A stretch of DNA of 64,000 nt from Flavobacterium sp. JAS (GTDB lineage Bacteria > Bacteroidota > Bacteroidia > Flavobacteriales > Flavobacteriaceae). A program made the position numbers and the translations under genes. Position 1 is the first letter of the stretch, and every line of letters begins with the position of its first letter. Shown piece after piece: positions 17,502 to 26,296 of this stretch. The stretch spans positions 1 through 64,000 of the forward strand of contig NZ_JAJMOX010000017.1 of assembly GCF_020991455.1 (NCBI RefSeq). Reading direction: 5' to 3'. The notes below the pieces were generated by a model. The model ran no database searches. It saw only the letters and a program-made list of their open reading frames with translations, and was not told where the DNA came from.

Positions 17502-18761
17502 ATGAAAAAAATTACATTATTCTTGTTGCTAACTATAATTGGCAGTAGTTCTTATGCTCAGAAAGCAGACACAAATAAGAAAAAAGTTAAAATTAGTATC
17601 CCAAAGTCGGAGTTTTTCAAAAACATCAAAACGTATAACATTATCGTTCAGGGAGATGATACCTGGAATGCAACTTATGCCGATAAGGACACAAAAACGT
17701 ATGAGCAAAATGTTCCTAAAAACACTATCGAAGATTACACTAAAAAAGATGTAACAAACCCAGATATCCGTGTATTAATGGGGTACAAAGGCGCAACTTA
17801 TAAAAAAGCCGACAATGGCACATACCTTTTAGATGGAGATTTCAAATATTTAGTTTTAGGTAAAAACAATGAAATTATATACGAAAAAGGAACAAACGCT
17901 AAGATGTATTCCGCTGCTTATGTTAATGGAAAACCAAATCAAAGTTTAGCTAGTGATTTGAATAATATTGGTTATAAATATCTTACTGATAATAATATTC
18001 TTGCTGCTGAAAAGGAGTTCTCTTTAAACTATGGTTTATTTGAGAAAGCTGAAGAGTTCAGTGAACTAGTTGAATATAATACTAAAACTGATGAGTTTTT
18101 AAACAAAATAGCAAGTAGTTCTTTAGATTCATCATACTTAACAGATTTAGAAAAATTCTACTTGGGTTATGTAGGTAAAGAATATAAAAAAATGAAGCCT
18201 AAAGATTATAATAAAGTAATTTATTTAAATTTAGCTTTAACACAAATGTTTCTTCCAAATTTCGAAAAGTCATTAGAATATCTTGAAACTGCTAAACAAG
18301 GTGCAGGTATGATGAGTATGTGGCCAGGTGATACCGAGGCAAACATAAGAAGTTTGATGACTATTAATCAACAAAAGTTTACAGCTAAAGTTGAAAATCC
18401 TACGTTTGATTCTGCTTATTATATTTATATTAACGGAACTGTATCTCAAAACGGAAAAACGCTGGCTGGAAAATTAAAAACAGATCGTTTTACCAACAAT
18501 GCTGAAGGAAGTATCATGCAATCAAACAATCCTACAGAAGCTAAAGTTTGGGTTTATAAAGATAATGGAGATGTTGATTTTGTTATTGTTAATGATAAAA
18601 CAACCATTGCAAATGACAAAGGTCTGGAGTTGAAATTTATTTCATATAACAACTCTTTTATTTTAGTTGAAAAAACAGGCGATTCATGCTTTAAAAAATA
18701 CGAATCTAATTCAACAGATGTTTATTGCGAGAAAGATGGCAAATTTGAAGTAAAAAAATAA
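17502..18761 (+). CDS. Secreted protein of unknown function with helical repeat-like centre
   Basis: 419 residues with a signal peptide (1-19, ending SSYAQ). The N-terminal part is beta-rich (YNIIVQGDDTWNATY and DGDFKYLVLGKN). Residues about 145-270 are helical and TPR-like (AEKEFSLNYGLFEKAEEFS, then NLALTQMFLPNFEKSLEYLE). The C-terminal third is beta-rich and ends with two cysteines. No enzyme motif is seen. It is monocistronic with a strong terminator. Confidence 0.65.
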   Translation: MKKITLFLLLTIIGSSSYAQKADTNKKKVKISIPKSEFFKNIKTYNIIVQGDDTWNATYADKDTKTYEQNVPKNTIEDYTKKDVTNPDIRVLMGYKGATYKKADNGTYLLDGDFKYLVLGKNNEIIYEKGTNAKMYSAAYVNGKPNQSLASDLNNIGYKYLTDNNILAAEKEFSLNYGLFEKAEEFSELVEYNTKTDEFLNKIASSSLDSSYLTDLEKFYLGYVGKEYKKMKPKDYNKVIYLNLALTQMFLPNFEKSLEYLETAKQGAGMMSMWPGDTEANIRSLMTINQQKFTAKVENPTFDSAYYIYINGTVSQNGKTLAGKLKTDRFTNNAEGSIMQSNNPTEAKVWVYKDNGDVDFVIVNDKTTIANDKGLELKFISYNNSFILVEKTGDSCFKKYESNSTDVYCEKDGKFEVKK

Positions 18762-18790
18762 ATTTCTTTCTTTTTAAGAATACAAAAATC

Positions 18791-18826
18791 AAAAGAGATT
18801 CAGCTTATGTTGAATCTCTTTTTTTT
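18791..18826 (+). terminator. Terminator after the 17502 gene
   Basis: AAAAGAGATTCA / TGAATCTCTTTT stem, 8-nt loop, T-rich tail. Confidence 0.85.
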
Positions 18827-18854
18827 ATTAGTAATTGTAAAACCAAAAAGCTCT

Positions 18855-18990
18855 CCTTTAGGCCCGATAGAAGTGGAAATCTTTTTGCTTTTTCCTTTAA
18901 AAAGCAAAAGATTACTTCACCTAATACTTATTTTATTTGGAGTTCAGTGAACTTCGTTTGAAACGAATAGCTGGATTAGGTCCTAAAAAA
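18855..18990 (+). repeat. Dispersed structured element 'CGATAGAAGTGGAAATC', copy 1
   Basis: GCCCGATAGAAGTGGAAATCTTTTTGC is followed by a hairpin (AATCTTTTTGCTTTTT with AAAAAGCAAAAGATT). The 3' part contains GAATAGCTGGA. The same landmarks, in the same order, occur on the minus strand at 33765-33840. No gene lies in this 376-bp gap; the end (about 18990-19030) holds a short 'AACCTTAG' repeat seen also at 17065 and 45960. Confidence 0.6.
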
Positions 18991-19137
18991 AACTTAGAAC
19001 CTTAGTAACTCAGAGGCTTAGAGACTAAAAAAAACAAATTGTTAATTATGAAACAAATTGTTTATGCTCCTAAAATAAAATTGTGGCTTTGTTTTTGAAT
19101 AAGTAGTATTTTTGAAACTTATATAAAAACCTACTCA

Positions 19138-19857
19138 ATGAAAAAGATTTTAATTTTAGCCCTTGTTTTTTCTCTTAGCTCTTGTGCTCAGGTACAACAA
19201 ACCCTAAATCAACTACCTCAACTGTCTTCGCAAATTCCAGGATTGGGTGGCGTTGATATCGCATCTGGATTAAAAGAAGCTCTTAATAAAGGTATTACGC
19301 AACAGGTAAGTAAATTAACCGCAGTTGATGGTTTCTATAAAAATGAAGCCGTAAAAATATTAATGCCTGCCGAATTACAAAAAGTAGATGCTACTTTACG
19401 TAAAATTGGTCTTAGTTCTCTTGCCGATGAAGGTATTAAAGTGCTAAATCGTGCGGCTGAAGATGCAGTGAAAGAAGCAACCCCGATATTTGTTTCGGCG
19501 GTTAAGAATATGTCGTTTACAGATGCTAAAAATATCCTTTTAGGAAATGACAGCGCTGCAACTAGTTATTTGCAAAATAGCACTACTACAGCTTTATACG
19601 GAAAATTTAATCCAGTTATTAAAAATTCTTTTGCAAAAGTGGGTGCCGATGTAGTTTGGACAAACATTATAAACAAATACAACACGATTCCGTTAGTTAA
19701 AAAAGTAAATCCAGATTTAACTGATTATACTACAAATCAAGCTTTGGCAGGAGTTTTTAAAATGATTGCTGTTGAAGAAAAAGATATCCGAAATAATATT
19801 AGCGCAAGAACAACACCTTTGTTAAAAAGTGTGTTTGCAATGCAGGACGGAAAATAA
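19138..19857 (+). CDS. DUF4197 family lipoprotein
   Basis: 239 residues. Lipoprotein signal LSLSSC with Cys16, then the DUF4197 pattern: GLKEALNKGI, FYKNEAVKILMP, LNRAAEDAVKEA, F..A..NM.F.DA..IL.G and a closing ALAGVFKMIAVEEKDIR block. It is a periplasmic lipid-anchored protein of unknown biochemical role. A perfect -7 box TATTTTTG lies at 19107-19114 with a TTG 23 nt upstream. It precedes purU by about 100 bp containing an inverted repeat, so probably a separate transcript. Confidence 0.85.
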   Translation: MKKILILALVFSLSSCAQVQQTLNQLPQLSSQIPGLGGVDIASGLKEALNKGITQQVSKLTAVDGFYKNEAVKILMPAELQKVDATLRKIGLSSLADEGIKVLNRAAEDAVKEATPIFVSAVKNMSFTDAKNILLGNDSAATSYLQNSTTTALYGKFNPVIKNSFAKVGADVVWTNIINKYNTIPLVKKVNPDLTDYTTNQALAGVFKMIAVEEKDIRNNISARTTPLLKSVFAMQDGK

Positions 19858-19864
19858 TTTTTTT

Positions 19865-19940
19865 GAAGGCTCAAAGGCTCAGAGTTACAAAGGTTCAAAG
19901 CAACCTTTGTCGCTTTGAACCTTTGCAACTTTGTAACTAA
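19865..19940. repeat. Intergenic inverted repeat of 'GGTTCAAAG' phrases
   Basis: GTTACAAAGGTTCAAAGC pairs with GCTTTGAACCTTTG...TTTGTAAC apart from an 8-nt insertion. The same words recur singly at 20812-20845 and 32362-32520. It may act as a hairpin after the DUF4197 gene. Confidence 0.55.
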
Positions 19941-19955
19941 CCAAAATAAACCAAA

Positions 19956-20810
19956 ATGCAAAAAATTACCATTCTGATTCACTGTAAAGACCAAAAAGGA
20001 ATTATCGCAGCCGTGACTACTTTTATTGCAAAGGTAGAAGGAAACATTATCTACATTGATCAGCATGTTGATGTGGAGCAAAATGTATTTTTTATGCGAT
20101 TAGAATGTGAATTAACCAATCATAATGTTACTATCGAAAGCTTTAAAGCCGATTTTGACCAGACGATCGCAACTCAATTTAATATGTCCTGGGATTTGTA
20201 CAATCAGGAGCAAAAACCAAAAATGGCATTGTTTGTATCTAAATACGATCATTGCTTATTTGATATTTTAGGACGTTACAGCGCTGATGAATTAAATGTT
20301 GAAATTCCGGTGATTATCAGTAATCACAACGATTTAAGATCTATTGCCGAACGTTTTGATATTCCGTTTCACTGTGTGCCTTTTACCAAAGACAATAAAG
20401 AAGAAGGTGAAGCCAAACAAATTGAATTACTAAAAAGATATCATATCAATTTTATTGTTTTGGCGCGTTATATGCAAATTATTACACCAAAATTGATTTC
20501 ACTTTACGAGAATAAAATTATCAATATTCATCACTCGTTCTTGCCGGCTTTTCCGGGAGCAAAACCATATCATTCGGCTTTTAAACGTGGCGTAAAAATT
20601 ATTGGAGCAACAAGCCATTATGTTACCGAAGAATTAGACGAAGGTCCGATTATCGAACAGGATATTGCTCGTGTTTCGCACATACATTCGGTAGATGATT
20701 TTATTATGAAAGGACGTGATTTAGAACGTATTGTTCTGGCTCGAGCCATAAAATTACACGCCGAACGTAAAACTATGGTTTATAGTAATAAAACAGTTGT
20801 TTTTTCATAG
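19956..20810 (+). CDS. purU: Formyltetrahydrofolate deformylase PurU
   Basis: 284 residues. N-terminal ACT regulatory domain (about 1-85, starting KITILIHCKDQKGIIAAVT) and C-terminal formyl-transferase-fold hydrolase domain. The latter has the active-site region NIHHSFLPAFPGAKPYH, then GATSHYVTEELDEGPII. It hydrolyses 10-formyl-THF to THF and formate in the cytoplasm, balancing one-carbon pools and feeding formate to purine synthesis. Length and domain order are normal. It is convergent with katG, sharing the hairpin at 20861. Confidence 0.93.
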   Translation: MQKITILIHCKDQKGIIAAVTTFIAKVEGNIIYIDQHVDVEQNVFFMRLECELTNHNVTIESFKADFDQTIATQFNMSWDLYNQEQKPKMALFVSKYDHCLFDILGRYSADELNVEIPVIISNHNDLRSIAERFDIPFHCVPFTKDNKEEGEAKQIELLKRYHINFIVLARYMQIITPKLISLYENKIINIHHSFLPAFPGAKPYHSAFKRGVKIIGATSHYVTEELDEGPIIEQDIARVSHIHSVDDFIMKGRDLERIVLARAIKLHAERKTMVYSNKTVVFS

Positions 20811-20860
20811 GTTCAAAGAGTCAAAGTACCAAAGGTTCAAAGGTCAATCATAAAATAAAA

Positions 20861-20897
20861 CAAAACCCGACAGATTTAATCTGCCGGGTTTTGTTTT
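20861..20897. terminator. Bidirectional terminator between purU and katG
   Basis: CAAAACCCGACAGAT / ATCTGCCGGGTTTTG stem (one G-U) with a 3-nt loop. It lies between convergent genes and serves both. Confidence 0.8.
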
Positions 20898-20924
20898 AAT
20901 ATCAAGTAAAAGACTTTGAGCCTT

Positions 20925-23114
20925 TTATTTAACTAAATCGAATCTATCCAAATTCATTACTTTAGTCCATGCTGCAACGAAATCTTTTACAAATTTTTCT
21001 TTGGCATCATTACTTCCGTAAACCTCTGCTATAGCTCGAAGTTCTGAGTTAGAACCAAATATAAGATCTGCACGGGTTGCTGTCCATTTTGTTTCTCCTG
21101 TTGCACGATTATATCCTTCAAAAACTTCTCCGGTTTCGTTAGTTGCTTTCCAGGTAATACCCAAATCTAATAAGTTAACAAAGAAATCATTACTCAATGT
21201 TCCTGCTTTTGCAGTAAGCACACCATGCTTAGAACCGTCGTAATTAGCATTCAATACTCTCAAACCTCCAATCAAGACCGTCATTTCAGGTGTTGTAAGG
21301 GTTAATAATTGAGCTTTGTCTACCAAAAGTTCTTCTGTTATTGCAGTTGTTTTAGCGCTTTTATAGTTTCTAAATCCATCCGCTTTTGGCTCTAACGCTT
21401 CAAACGAATGTACATCTGTTTGTTCTAAGAGTGCATCACCTCTTCCTTGTGTAAAAGGAACCTCTATATTTAATCCGGCATTCGATGCTGCTTTCTCGAT
21501 CGCTGCTGATCCTCCCAAAACAATTAAATCTGCTATAGAAACTGATTTTCCTGAATTGTTAAATTCCTTTTGTATCGCTTCTAAAGTTGCCAATACATTT
21601 TTTAATTGATTTGAAGAATTGACTTCCCAACTGATTTGAGGTTCAAAACGAATACGAGCCCCATTAGCTCCTCCACGTTTATCAGAACCACGGAATGTAG
21701 AAGCTGAAGCCCATGCAGTATGCACTAATTGTGAGATCGAAAGACCGCTTGAAAGGATTTTATCCTTTAAAACAGCAATATCATTTTGGCTTAATTCATT
21801 TTTACCAGCAGGAATCGGATCTTGCCAGATCAATACTTCACTTGGAACTTCAGGTCCTAAGTAACGTACAATTGGCCCCATATCTCTGTGAGTTAGTTTG
21901 AACCACGCTCTGGCAAAAGCATCAGCAAATTTGTCAAAATTTTGCATATAGTCTCTTGAAATTGGTTCATAAATAGGATCCAATTTCATTGCCATATCTG
22001 CCGTTGTCATCATTGGAGTATGTTTTTTCGTAGGATCAAATGCATCTTCTACGATTGTAGCACTTTCATCAGTTGGTGTCCATTGATGTGCTCCTGCAGG
22101 GCTTTTAGTCAATTTCCAATCATATTTAAACAATGTTTCAAAATAACCATTGTCCCAAGTTGTCGGATTTGGTTTCCATGCACCTTCAAGACCACTTGTA
22201 ATAGCATCTTTACCTACTCCGGTTCCAAAACTACTTTTCCATCCTAACCCCATTTGTTCGATGCTTGCACCTTCAGGCTCTGCTCCTACTAATGCTGCAT
22301 CTCCTGCTCCGTGCGCTTTACCAAAAGTGTGTCCACCCGCTGTTAAAGCCACGGTTTCTTCGTCATTCATAGCCATACGGGCAAAAGTCTCTCTGATATC
22401 TCTACCAGATCCTAGTGGATCAGGATTTCCGTTTGGTCCTTCAGGATTTACATAAATTAATCCCATTTGCACTGCTGCAAGAGGATTATCAAGTTCACGC
22501 TCTCCTTTATATCTTGTATCACCAAGCCATGTTGTTTCATTTCCCCAATTAACATCTTGTTCTGGCTCCCAAACATCTTCTCTACCACCTGCAAATCCAA
22601 AAGTTTTGAATCCCATAGATTCTAAAGCGCAGTTACCGGTTAAGATCATCAAATCTGCCCACGAAATTTTATTCCCGTATTTTTGTTTAATTGGCCAAAG
22701 TAAAAAACGTGCTTTATCTAAATTACCATTGTCAGGCCAGCTATTAAGAGGTGCAAAACGCTGATTCCCTGAACTCGCGCCTCCGCGACCATCAGATATA
22801 CGGTAAGTTCCGGCACTGTGCCATGCCATACGTATAAACATAGGGCCATAATGACCATAATCAGCCGGCCACCAGTCCTGAGAGTTTGTCATTAAATCAA
22901 AAAGATCTTTTTTGACTTCATTTAAGTCTAAAGTTTTAAACGCAGCAGCATAATTAAAACCTTTTTCCATAGGATCTGACAAACTAGAATGTTGACGCAA
23001 TATGTTTAAGTTTAAACGATTTGGCCACCAATCTTTATTAGATGTTCCTGTACCAGCAGTTTCTTTCATTTGTCCATTGTGATAAGGACATTTACTTTCG
23101 TTTGAATCACTCAT
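20925..23114 (-). CDS. katG: Catalase-peroxidase KatG
   Basis: 729 residues, the normal bacterial length, with the two duplicated peroxidase domains. The distal site is RMAWHSAGTYR (Arg95, Trp98, His99), the proximal haem ligand is His262 (LTAGGHTFGKAHG), and Tyr221 and Met247 complete the Trp-Tyr-Met adduct needed for catalase activity. It removes hydrogen peroxide in the cytoplasm and can oxidise organic donors. No signal peptide. A perfect -7 box (TATATTTG on the minus strand, 23213-23206) lies about 90 bp upstream. An OxyR-type operator was not identified by eye. Confidence 0.96.
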   Translation of the reverse strand: MSDSNESKCPYHNGQMKETAGTGTSNKDWWPNRLNLNILRQHSSLSDPMEKGFNYAAAFKTLDLNEVKKDLFDLMTNSQDWWPADYGHYGPMFIRMAWHSAGTYRISDGRGGASSGNQRFAPLNSWPDNGNLDKARFLLWPIKQKYGNKISWADLMILTGNCALESMGFKTFGFAGGREDVWEPEQDVNWGNETTWLGDTRYKGERELDNPLAAVQMGLIYVNPEGPNGNPDPLGSGRDIRETFARMAMNDEETVALTAGGHTFGKAHGAGDAALVGAEPEGASIEQMGLGWKSSFGTGVGKDAITSGLEGAWKPNPTTWDNGYFETLFKYDWKLTKSPAGAHQWTPTDESATIVEDAFDPTKKHTPMMTTADMAMKLDPIYEPISRDYMQNFDKFADAFARAWFKLTHRDMGPIVRYLGPEVPSEVLIWQDPIPAGKNELSQNDIAVLKDKILSSGLSISQLVHTAWASASTFRGSDKRGGANGARIRFEPQISWEVNSSNQLKNVLATLEAIQKEFNNSGKSVSIADLIVLGGSAAIEKAASNAGLNIEVPFTQGRGDALLEQTDVHSFEALEPKADGFRNYKSAKTTAITEELLVDKAQLLTLTTPEMTVLIGGLRVLNANYDGSKHGVLTAKAGTLSNDFFVNLLDLGITWKATNETGEVFEGYNRATGETKWTATRADLIFGSNSELRAIAEVYGSNDAKEKFVKDFVAAWTKVMNLDRFDLVK

Positions 23115-23389
23115 TTCTTTTGTTTTTTTATTAATAAAGTTAACGGTTCTCTAGCAAATGCTAATTTTTTAAGAAATCACATATTACTGATATTTAACAC
23201 TTTATCAAATATACAAACTTATCTTTACGATATTCATAAACAAAATTGATTGTTATTATATTTTAATAACTAAAAATTATTTAACGTTACATAAAGCTCA
23301 GAACAGCGATTTAAAGAATCTTAACTTATGTCCAACAAAGTAATAACAAAACCTTAACAGCTAAACATTCATATATGTTGGATCTTTGT

Positions 23390-23471
23390 AGTGTAATAAA
23401 CTGGTTATTTATTATTTTGGTTTTGGTTAGTTAAATGATGCCGGCTTCTTCGAGATGCCGGCATTTTTTTT
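23390..23471 (+). ncRNA. Candidate small RNA ending in an orphan terminator
   Basis: A strong plus-strand terminator (23438-23471) has no plus-strand gene upstream: both flanking genes run on the minus strand. A near-consensus -7 box (GATCTTTG at 23381-23388) would start a transcript of about 80 nt that is T/G-rich, contains two GGTT[T/A] phrases and ends at the terminator. The boundaries are guesses. Confidence 0.4.
23438..23471 (+). terminator. Orphan intrinsic terminator
   Basis: ATGCCGGC / GCCGGCAT stem, 11-nt loop, then T8. The T-run is on the plus strand only. Confidence 0.8.
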
Positions 23472-23484
23472 GCTCTTTTGTTTC

Positions 23485-23740
23485 AGGTTTTTTTTGTTTC
23501 AAGTTTCAAGTTTGTTGGATTGTGTATTTAACCGCAAAGTGCGCAAAGTTTTTTATATACTGTATGTTCAGAAAACGCAAAGTTCGCAAAGCTAAATCAA
23601 CATAAAGCTTTGCGAACTTCGCATTTTTATAAAACCACACTCATAAAAAAACCTTGCGCACTTTGCGGTTAAATTATGTTCAAAGTAAAGCAACCTGAAA
23701 CCTGAAACAAAGAAAACTTGAAACTAAAACTAAAACTAAA
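23485..23740. repeat. Nested palindromic 'GCAAAG' repeat, copy B
   Basis: The outermost arms are GTTTCAGG/GTTTCAAG-type phrases (about 23485-23515 and 23695-23725). The next arms are TTTAACCGCAAAGTGCGCAAAG (23527-23548) against 23652-23673. The inner arms are AAGTTCGCAAAGCT against AAAGCTTTGCGAACTT. It has the same shell order as copies A and C. Confidence 0.8.
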
Positions 23741-23741
23741 A

Positions 23742-24542
23742 CTAACTTTTAAGTCGCTCTTGTAATATTTTAAAATATGGGAAAGCCTTTAATAGGCGGC
23801 TTCCGTGCCAGGAGAACATTTCGCCATCTACAAAGATGGTTTTGGCGTGATGTGTAAAACGTCCAATTTCGAAAGCATCTTCTTCTTTAAAAGGATAAGG
23901 TTCTGACGAAAGGAAAACCAAATCTGGATCGCCTTCTAAACGCATTTTTTTAAGATCTACTTCAGGATAACGGCCTTTATCGGCGTAGATATTCTGAAAA
24001 TGATTCAGTTTTAATAACTCATTAATATAAGTATCATCGCCTGCAACCATATATGGATTTTTCCAAATGAAGTAAGCTGCTTTTTTAACTGAAATATCCT
24101 GAATGTATTTTTTGAAATCGCTTAAAGCGAAAGTCAGTTTGTCATTCCACTTTTGAGCTTCGGTTCGGCAATTGAAAAGCTGTCCGAAATCAGAAATCAT
24201 CTGAAAATTATCTTCGATCGAAATGATGTTTGTTACCCAAACCAGACAAATGGTGCTTAACTGTTCGACAATCTCCGGAGTGTTTTCTTCTTTATTGCAG
24301 ATAATAATATCTGGCTGTAGTAATTTTATTTTTTCGAAATGAATTTTCTTAGTTCCTCCAACAACTTTTTTAGTCGATTTAAAATGATATGGATGCACGC
24401 AAAACTTTGTGATTCCGATGATTTTTTCTTCTAAACCTAAATCATACAATAATTCAGTTTGCGAAGGCACTAAAGAGATTATGCGCTTTGGAGCACTCTC
24501 AAAAGAATGTAAAGTACCAAGCTGATCAATTAGTTGTTTCAT
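23742..24542 (-). CDS. BtuF-like helical-backbone metal receptor (ABC substrate-binding fold)
   Basis: 266 residues of the periplasmic-binding-protein class III type: KRIISLVPSQTELLYDLGLEEKIIG near the N-terminus, LQPDIII (about 93-100), then DPDLVFLSSEPYPF. It resembles the cobalamin-binding protein BtuF. No signal peptide or lipobox is visible: the protein starts MKQLIDQLG. Either it works without classical export, or it has another role such as cytoplasmic B12 or metallo-ligand handling. It lies between two nested palindromes and upstream of pyrF's terminus on the same strand; no permease or ATPase gene is adjacent. Confidence 0.75.
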   Translation of the reverse strand: MKQLIDQLGTLHSFESAPKRIISLVPSQTELLYDLGLEEKIIGITKFCVHPYHFKSTKKVVGGTKKIHFEKIKLLQPDIIICNKEENTPEIVEQLSTICLVWVTNIISIEDNFQMISDFGQLFNCRTEAQKWNDKLTFALSDFKKYIQDISVKKAAYFIWKNPYMVAGDDTYINELLKLNHFQNIYADKGRYPEVDLKKMRLEGDPDLVFLSSEPYPFKEEDAFEIGRFTHHAKTIFVDGEMFSWHGSRLLKAFPYFKILQERLKS

Positions 24543-24549
24543 TTGTTTT

Positions 24550-24775
24550 TTGTTTCAGGTTTTCTTTGTTTCAAGCTTCAAGTTTATTGGATTGTGTGGT
24601 TTTGTAAAAACACAAAGTTCGCAAAGCTTTATGTTGATTCTAACTTTGTGAACTTTGTGTTTTCTGAACATATTGTTACATAAAAAAAACTTTTTGTTAC
24701 ATAAAAAAAACTTTGCGCACTTTGCGGTTAAATTATGTTCAAAGTCAAGCAACTTGAAACTTTAAACCTGAAACT
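24550..24775. repeat. Nested palindromic 'GCAAAG' repeat, copy C
   Basis: GTTTCAGGTTTTC and GTTTCAAG phrases at the left answer CTTGAAAC and AACCTGAAAC at the right. Inside are CACAAAGTTCGCAAAGCTTT and AACTTTGTGAACTTTGTGTT, and the right outer arm CTTTGCGCACTTTGCGGTTAAA (24711-24732). A 16-nt phrase (TTGTTACATAAAAAAA) is duplicated within. It fills the gap between the BtuF-like gene and pyrF. Confidence 0.75.
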
Positions 24776-25589
24776 TAGAATTTATAATCTCTTCCATTTC
24801 TTTTTGAACCGTCAATGCTTCTTCTCTGGCTTTTTCGGCAAAATCAGTTCCTTTTGAGGCGTAGATTATCGCTCTCGCTGAGTTTACTAACAAACCAACT
24901 TTATCATTCATTCCGTATTTACATACTTCTGATAAACTTCCGCCTTGAGCGCCAATTCCGGGAACTAGTAAGAAACTGTCCGGAACAATTTTTCTGATAT
25001 CTGCAAAATATTCGGCTTTTGTAGCGCCAACAACATACATTAAGTTATGGCTATTTTTCCATGTTTTAGAAGTTTCTAAAACTTGTTTGTATAATTCTTT
25101 TCCGTTTGTAATTAAGGTTTGAAAATCAAAAGCACCTTCGTTAGACGTCAATGCTAACATGATGGTATGTTTATTTTCGAAAGCCAAAAACGGCTCAACG
25201 GAATCTTTTCCCATATAGGGAGCAACAGTAACACTATCAAAACTCAAATCTTCAAAAAAAGCTTTTGCATACATGCTCGAAGTATTTCCGATATCACCAC
25301 GTTTTGCATCTGCAATGGTAAATATTTCCGGAAAATTCTCATTGATATAATTGATTGTTTTTTGAAGTGAAATCCATCCTTTTATACCATAAGCTTCAAA
25401 AAAAGCAGTATTTGGTTTGTATCCCACTGCCAAATCGTGCGTTGCATCAATTATCGCTTTATTGAACTCGAAAATAGGATCTTCGGTTTCTAATAAATGT
25501 TGCGGAATTTTGGTTAGATCGGGATCCAATCCAACGCATAAAAAGGATTTTTTTAAAAGGATTTGTTCGTGTAGTTGTTGTGTTGTCAT
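24762..25589 (-). CDS. pyrF: Orotidine 5'-phosphate decarboxylase PyrF
   Basis: 275 residues, the length of the longer PyrF subfamily. The catalytic motif DAKRGDIGNT contains Asp94, Lys96 and Asp99; GLDPDL at 20-25 and YKPNTAFFEAYG (57-68) are substrate-site blocks, and VPGIGAQGG is the phosphate-binding loop. It makes UMP from OMP, the last step of de novo pyrimidine synthesis, in the cytoplasm. A -7 box (TAATTTTG, minus strand, 25617-25610) lies about 20 bp before the start. No other pyr gene is adjacent. Confidence 0.95.
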   Translation of the reverse strand: MTTQQLHEQILLKKSFLCVGLDPDLTKIPQHLLETEDPIFEFNKAIIDATHDLAVGYKPNTAFFEAYGIKGWISLQKTINYINENFPEIFTIADAKRGDIGNTSSMYAKAFFEDLSFDSVTVAPYMGKDSVEPFLAFENKHTIMLALTSNEGAFDFQTLITNGKELYKQVLETSKTWKNSHNLMYVVGATKAEYFADIRKIVPDSFLLVPGIGAQGGSLSEVCKYGMNDKVGLLVNSARAIIYASKGTDFAEKAREEALTVQKEMEEIINSKFQV

Positions 25590-25634
25590 ATTGTATTTTA
25601 CTAGTGCGGCAAAATTACAAATAATATTATTGGA

Positions 25635-25701
25635 TTTTTACCCCAAAGCATGCAAAGTTTTTTCATTAGAACTGTGTTACACAAAGTTCGCAAAGCTTTG
25701 C
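25635..25701. repeat. Nested palindromic 'GCAAAG' repeat, left half only (copy D)
   Basis: TTTTACCCCAAAGCATGCAAAG followed by TTACACAAAGTTCGCAAAGCTTTGCG corresponds to the left shell and inner arm of copies A-C; the right half is missing. Confidence 0.6.
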
Positions 25702-25718
25702 GTCCCGAGGCTTCGGGC

Positions 25719-26055
25719 AATGTCATTAAGTTAAGCTTTCTTTTAGCAAATTATGCTTAATCTTTTTCTTGCAATCCCGATAGCTATCGGGAGCAAAATT
25801 GCCAAGTTTTTTTGCCACAGATTAAAAAGATTTTGTTTCACGCAGATTATGCAGATTTTAGCAGATTTTTTTTAATTACAATCTGCTAAAATCTTTTTAA
25901 ATCTGCGTGAAAGACTCTTGTTGAAGTTCACGGCGTATTTTAACTGCCAAAAATAAAATGGGGGTAAATTTGGTGATTTTTCTCCCGATAGCTATCGGGA
26001 TTGCGAGAGATTTATTCTCATAGCTTTGTGGATTTTCTCTTAACTTAATGACATT
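25719..26055. repeat. Nest of three concentric inverted repeats
   Basis: Outer pair: AATGTCATTAAGTTAAG (25719-25735) and its exact complement (26039-26055). Middle pair: CAATCCCGATAGCTATCGGGAG (about 25771) and CCCGATAGCTATCGGGATTG (about 25983). Inner pair: CACGCAGATT...GCAGATTTTAGCAGATT and its complement around 25838-25913. The 707-bp gap between pyrF and dps holds no credible gene. Confidence 0.75.
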
Positions 26056-26263
26056 GGGCTTCGGGATGTCATTTCATTAAACTGTGAAAAAAAACATTGC
26101 GTGCTTTGCTGTTGATTATTTTCTTTCAGGTTATATTTTATCTGTGTTATCAAGCTGTTCAGATATTAATTTTTCACTTCTACCTTCTAACTTTTTACAA
26201 ATAACATTGAATTCATGTAACATCTTTGGCAAATTATATAAGAAAAAAGGAAACTCTCTTTTC

Positions 26264-26271
26264 TAACTTTG
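26264..26271 (+). promoter_or_regulatory. Predicted -7 box for dps
   Basis: Perfect TAACTTTG, 25 bp before the ATG; no consensus -33 TTG at the right distance. Confidence 0.35.
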
Positions 26272-26296
26272 AGAATGAACCTTAAATCAGGAAATT

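Noticed and set aside
24555..24752. 65-codon minus-strand frame
   Set aside because: Lies wholly inside palindrome copy C and reflects the repeat, not a gene.
5766..26055. Possible CRISPR arrays among the repeats
   Set aside because: The repeats are palindromic, irregularly spaced and not direct repeats with unique spacers, and no cas gene is present.
26084..26266. 60-codon frame before dps
   Set aside because: Overlaps the repeat region and the dps promoter; no recognisable protein features.
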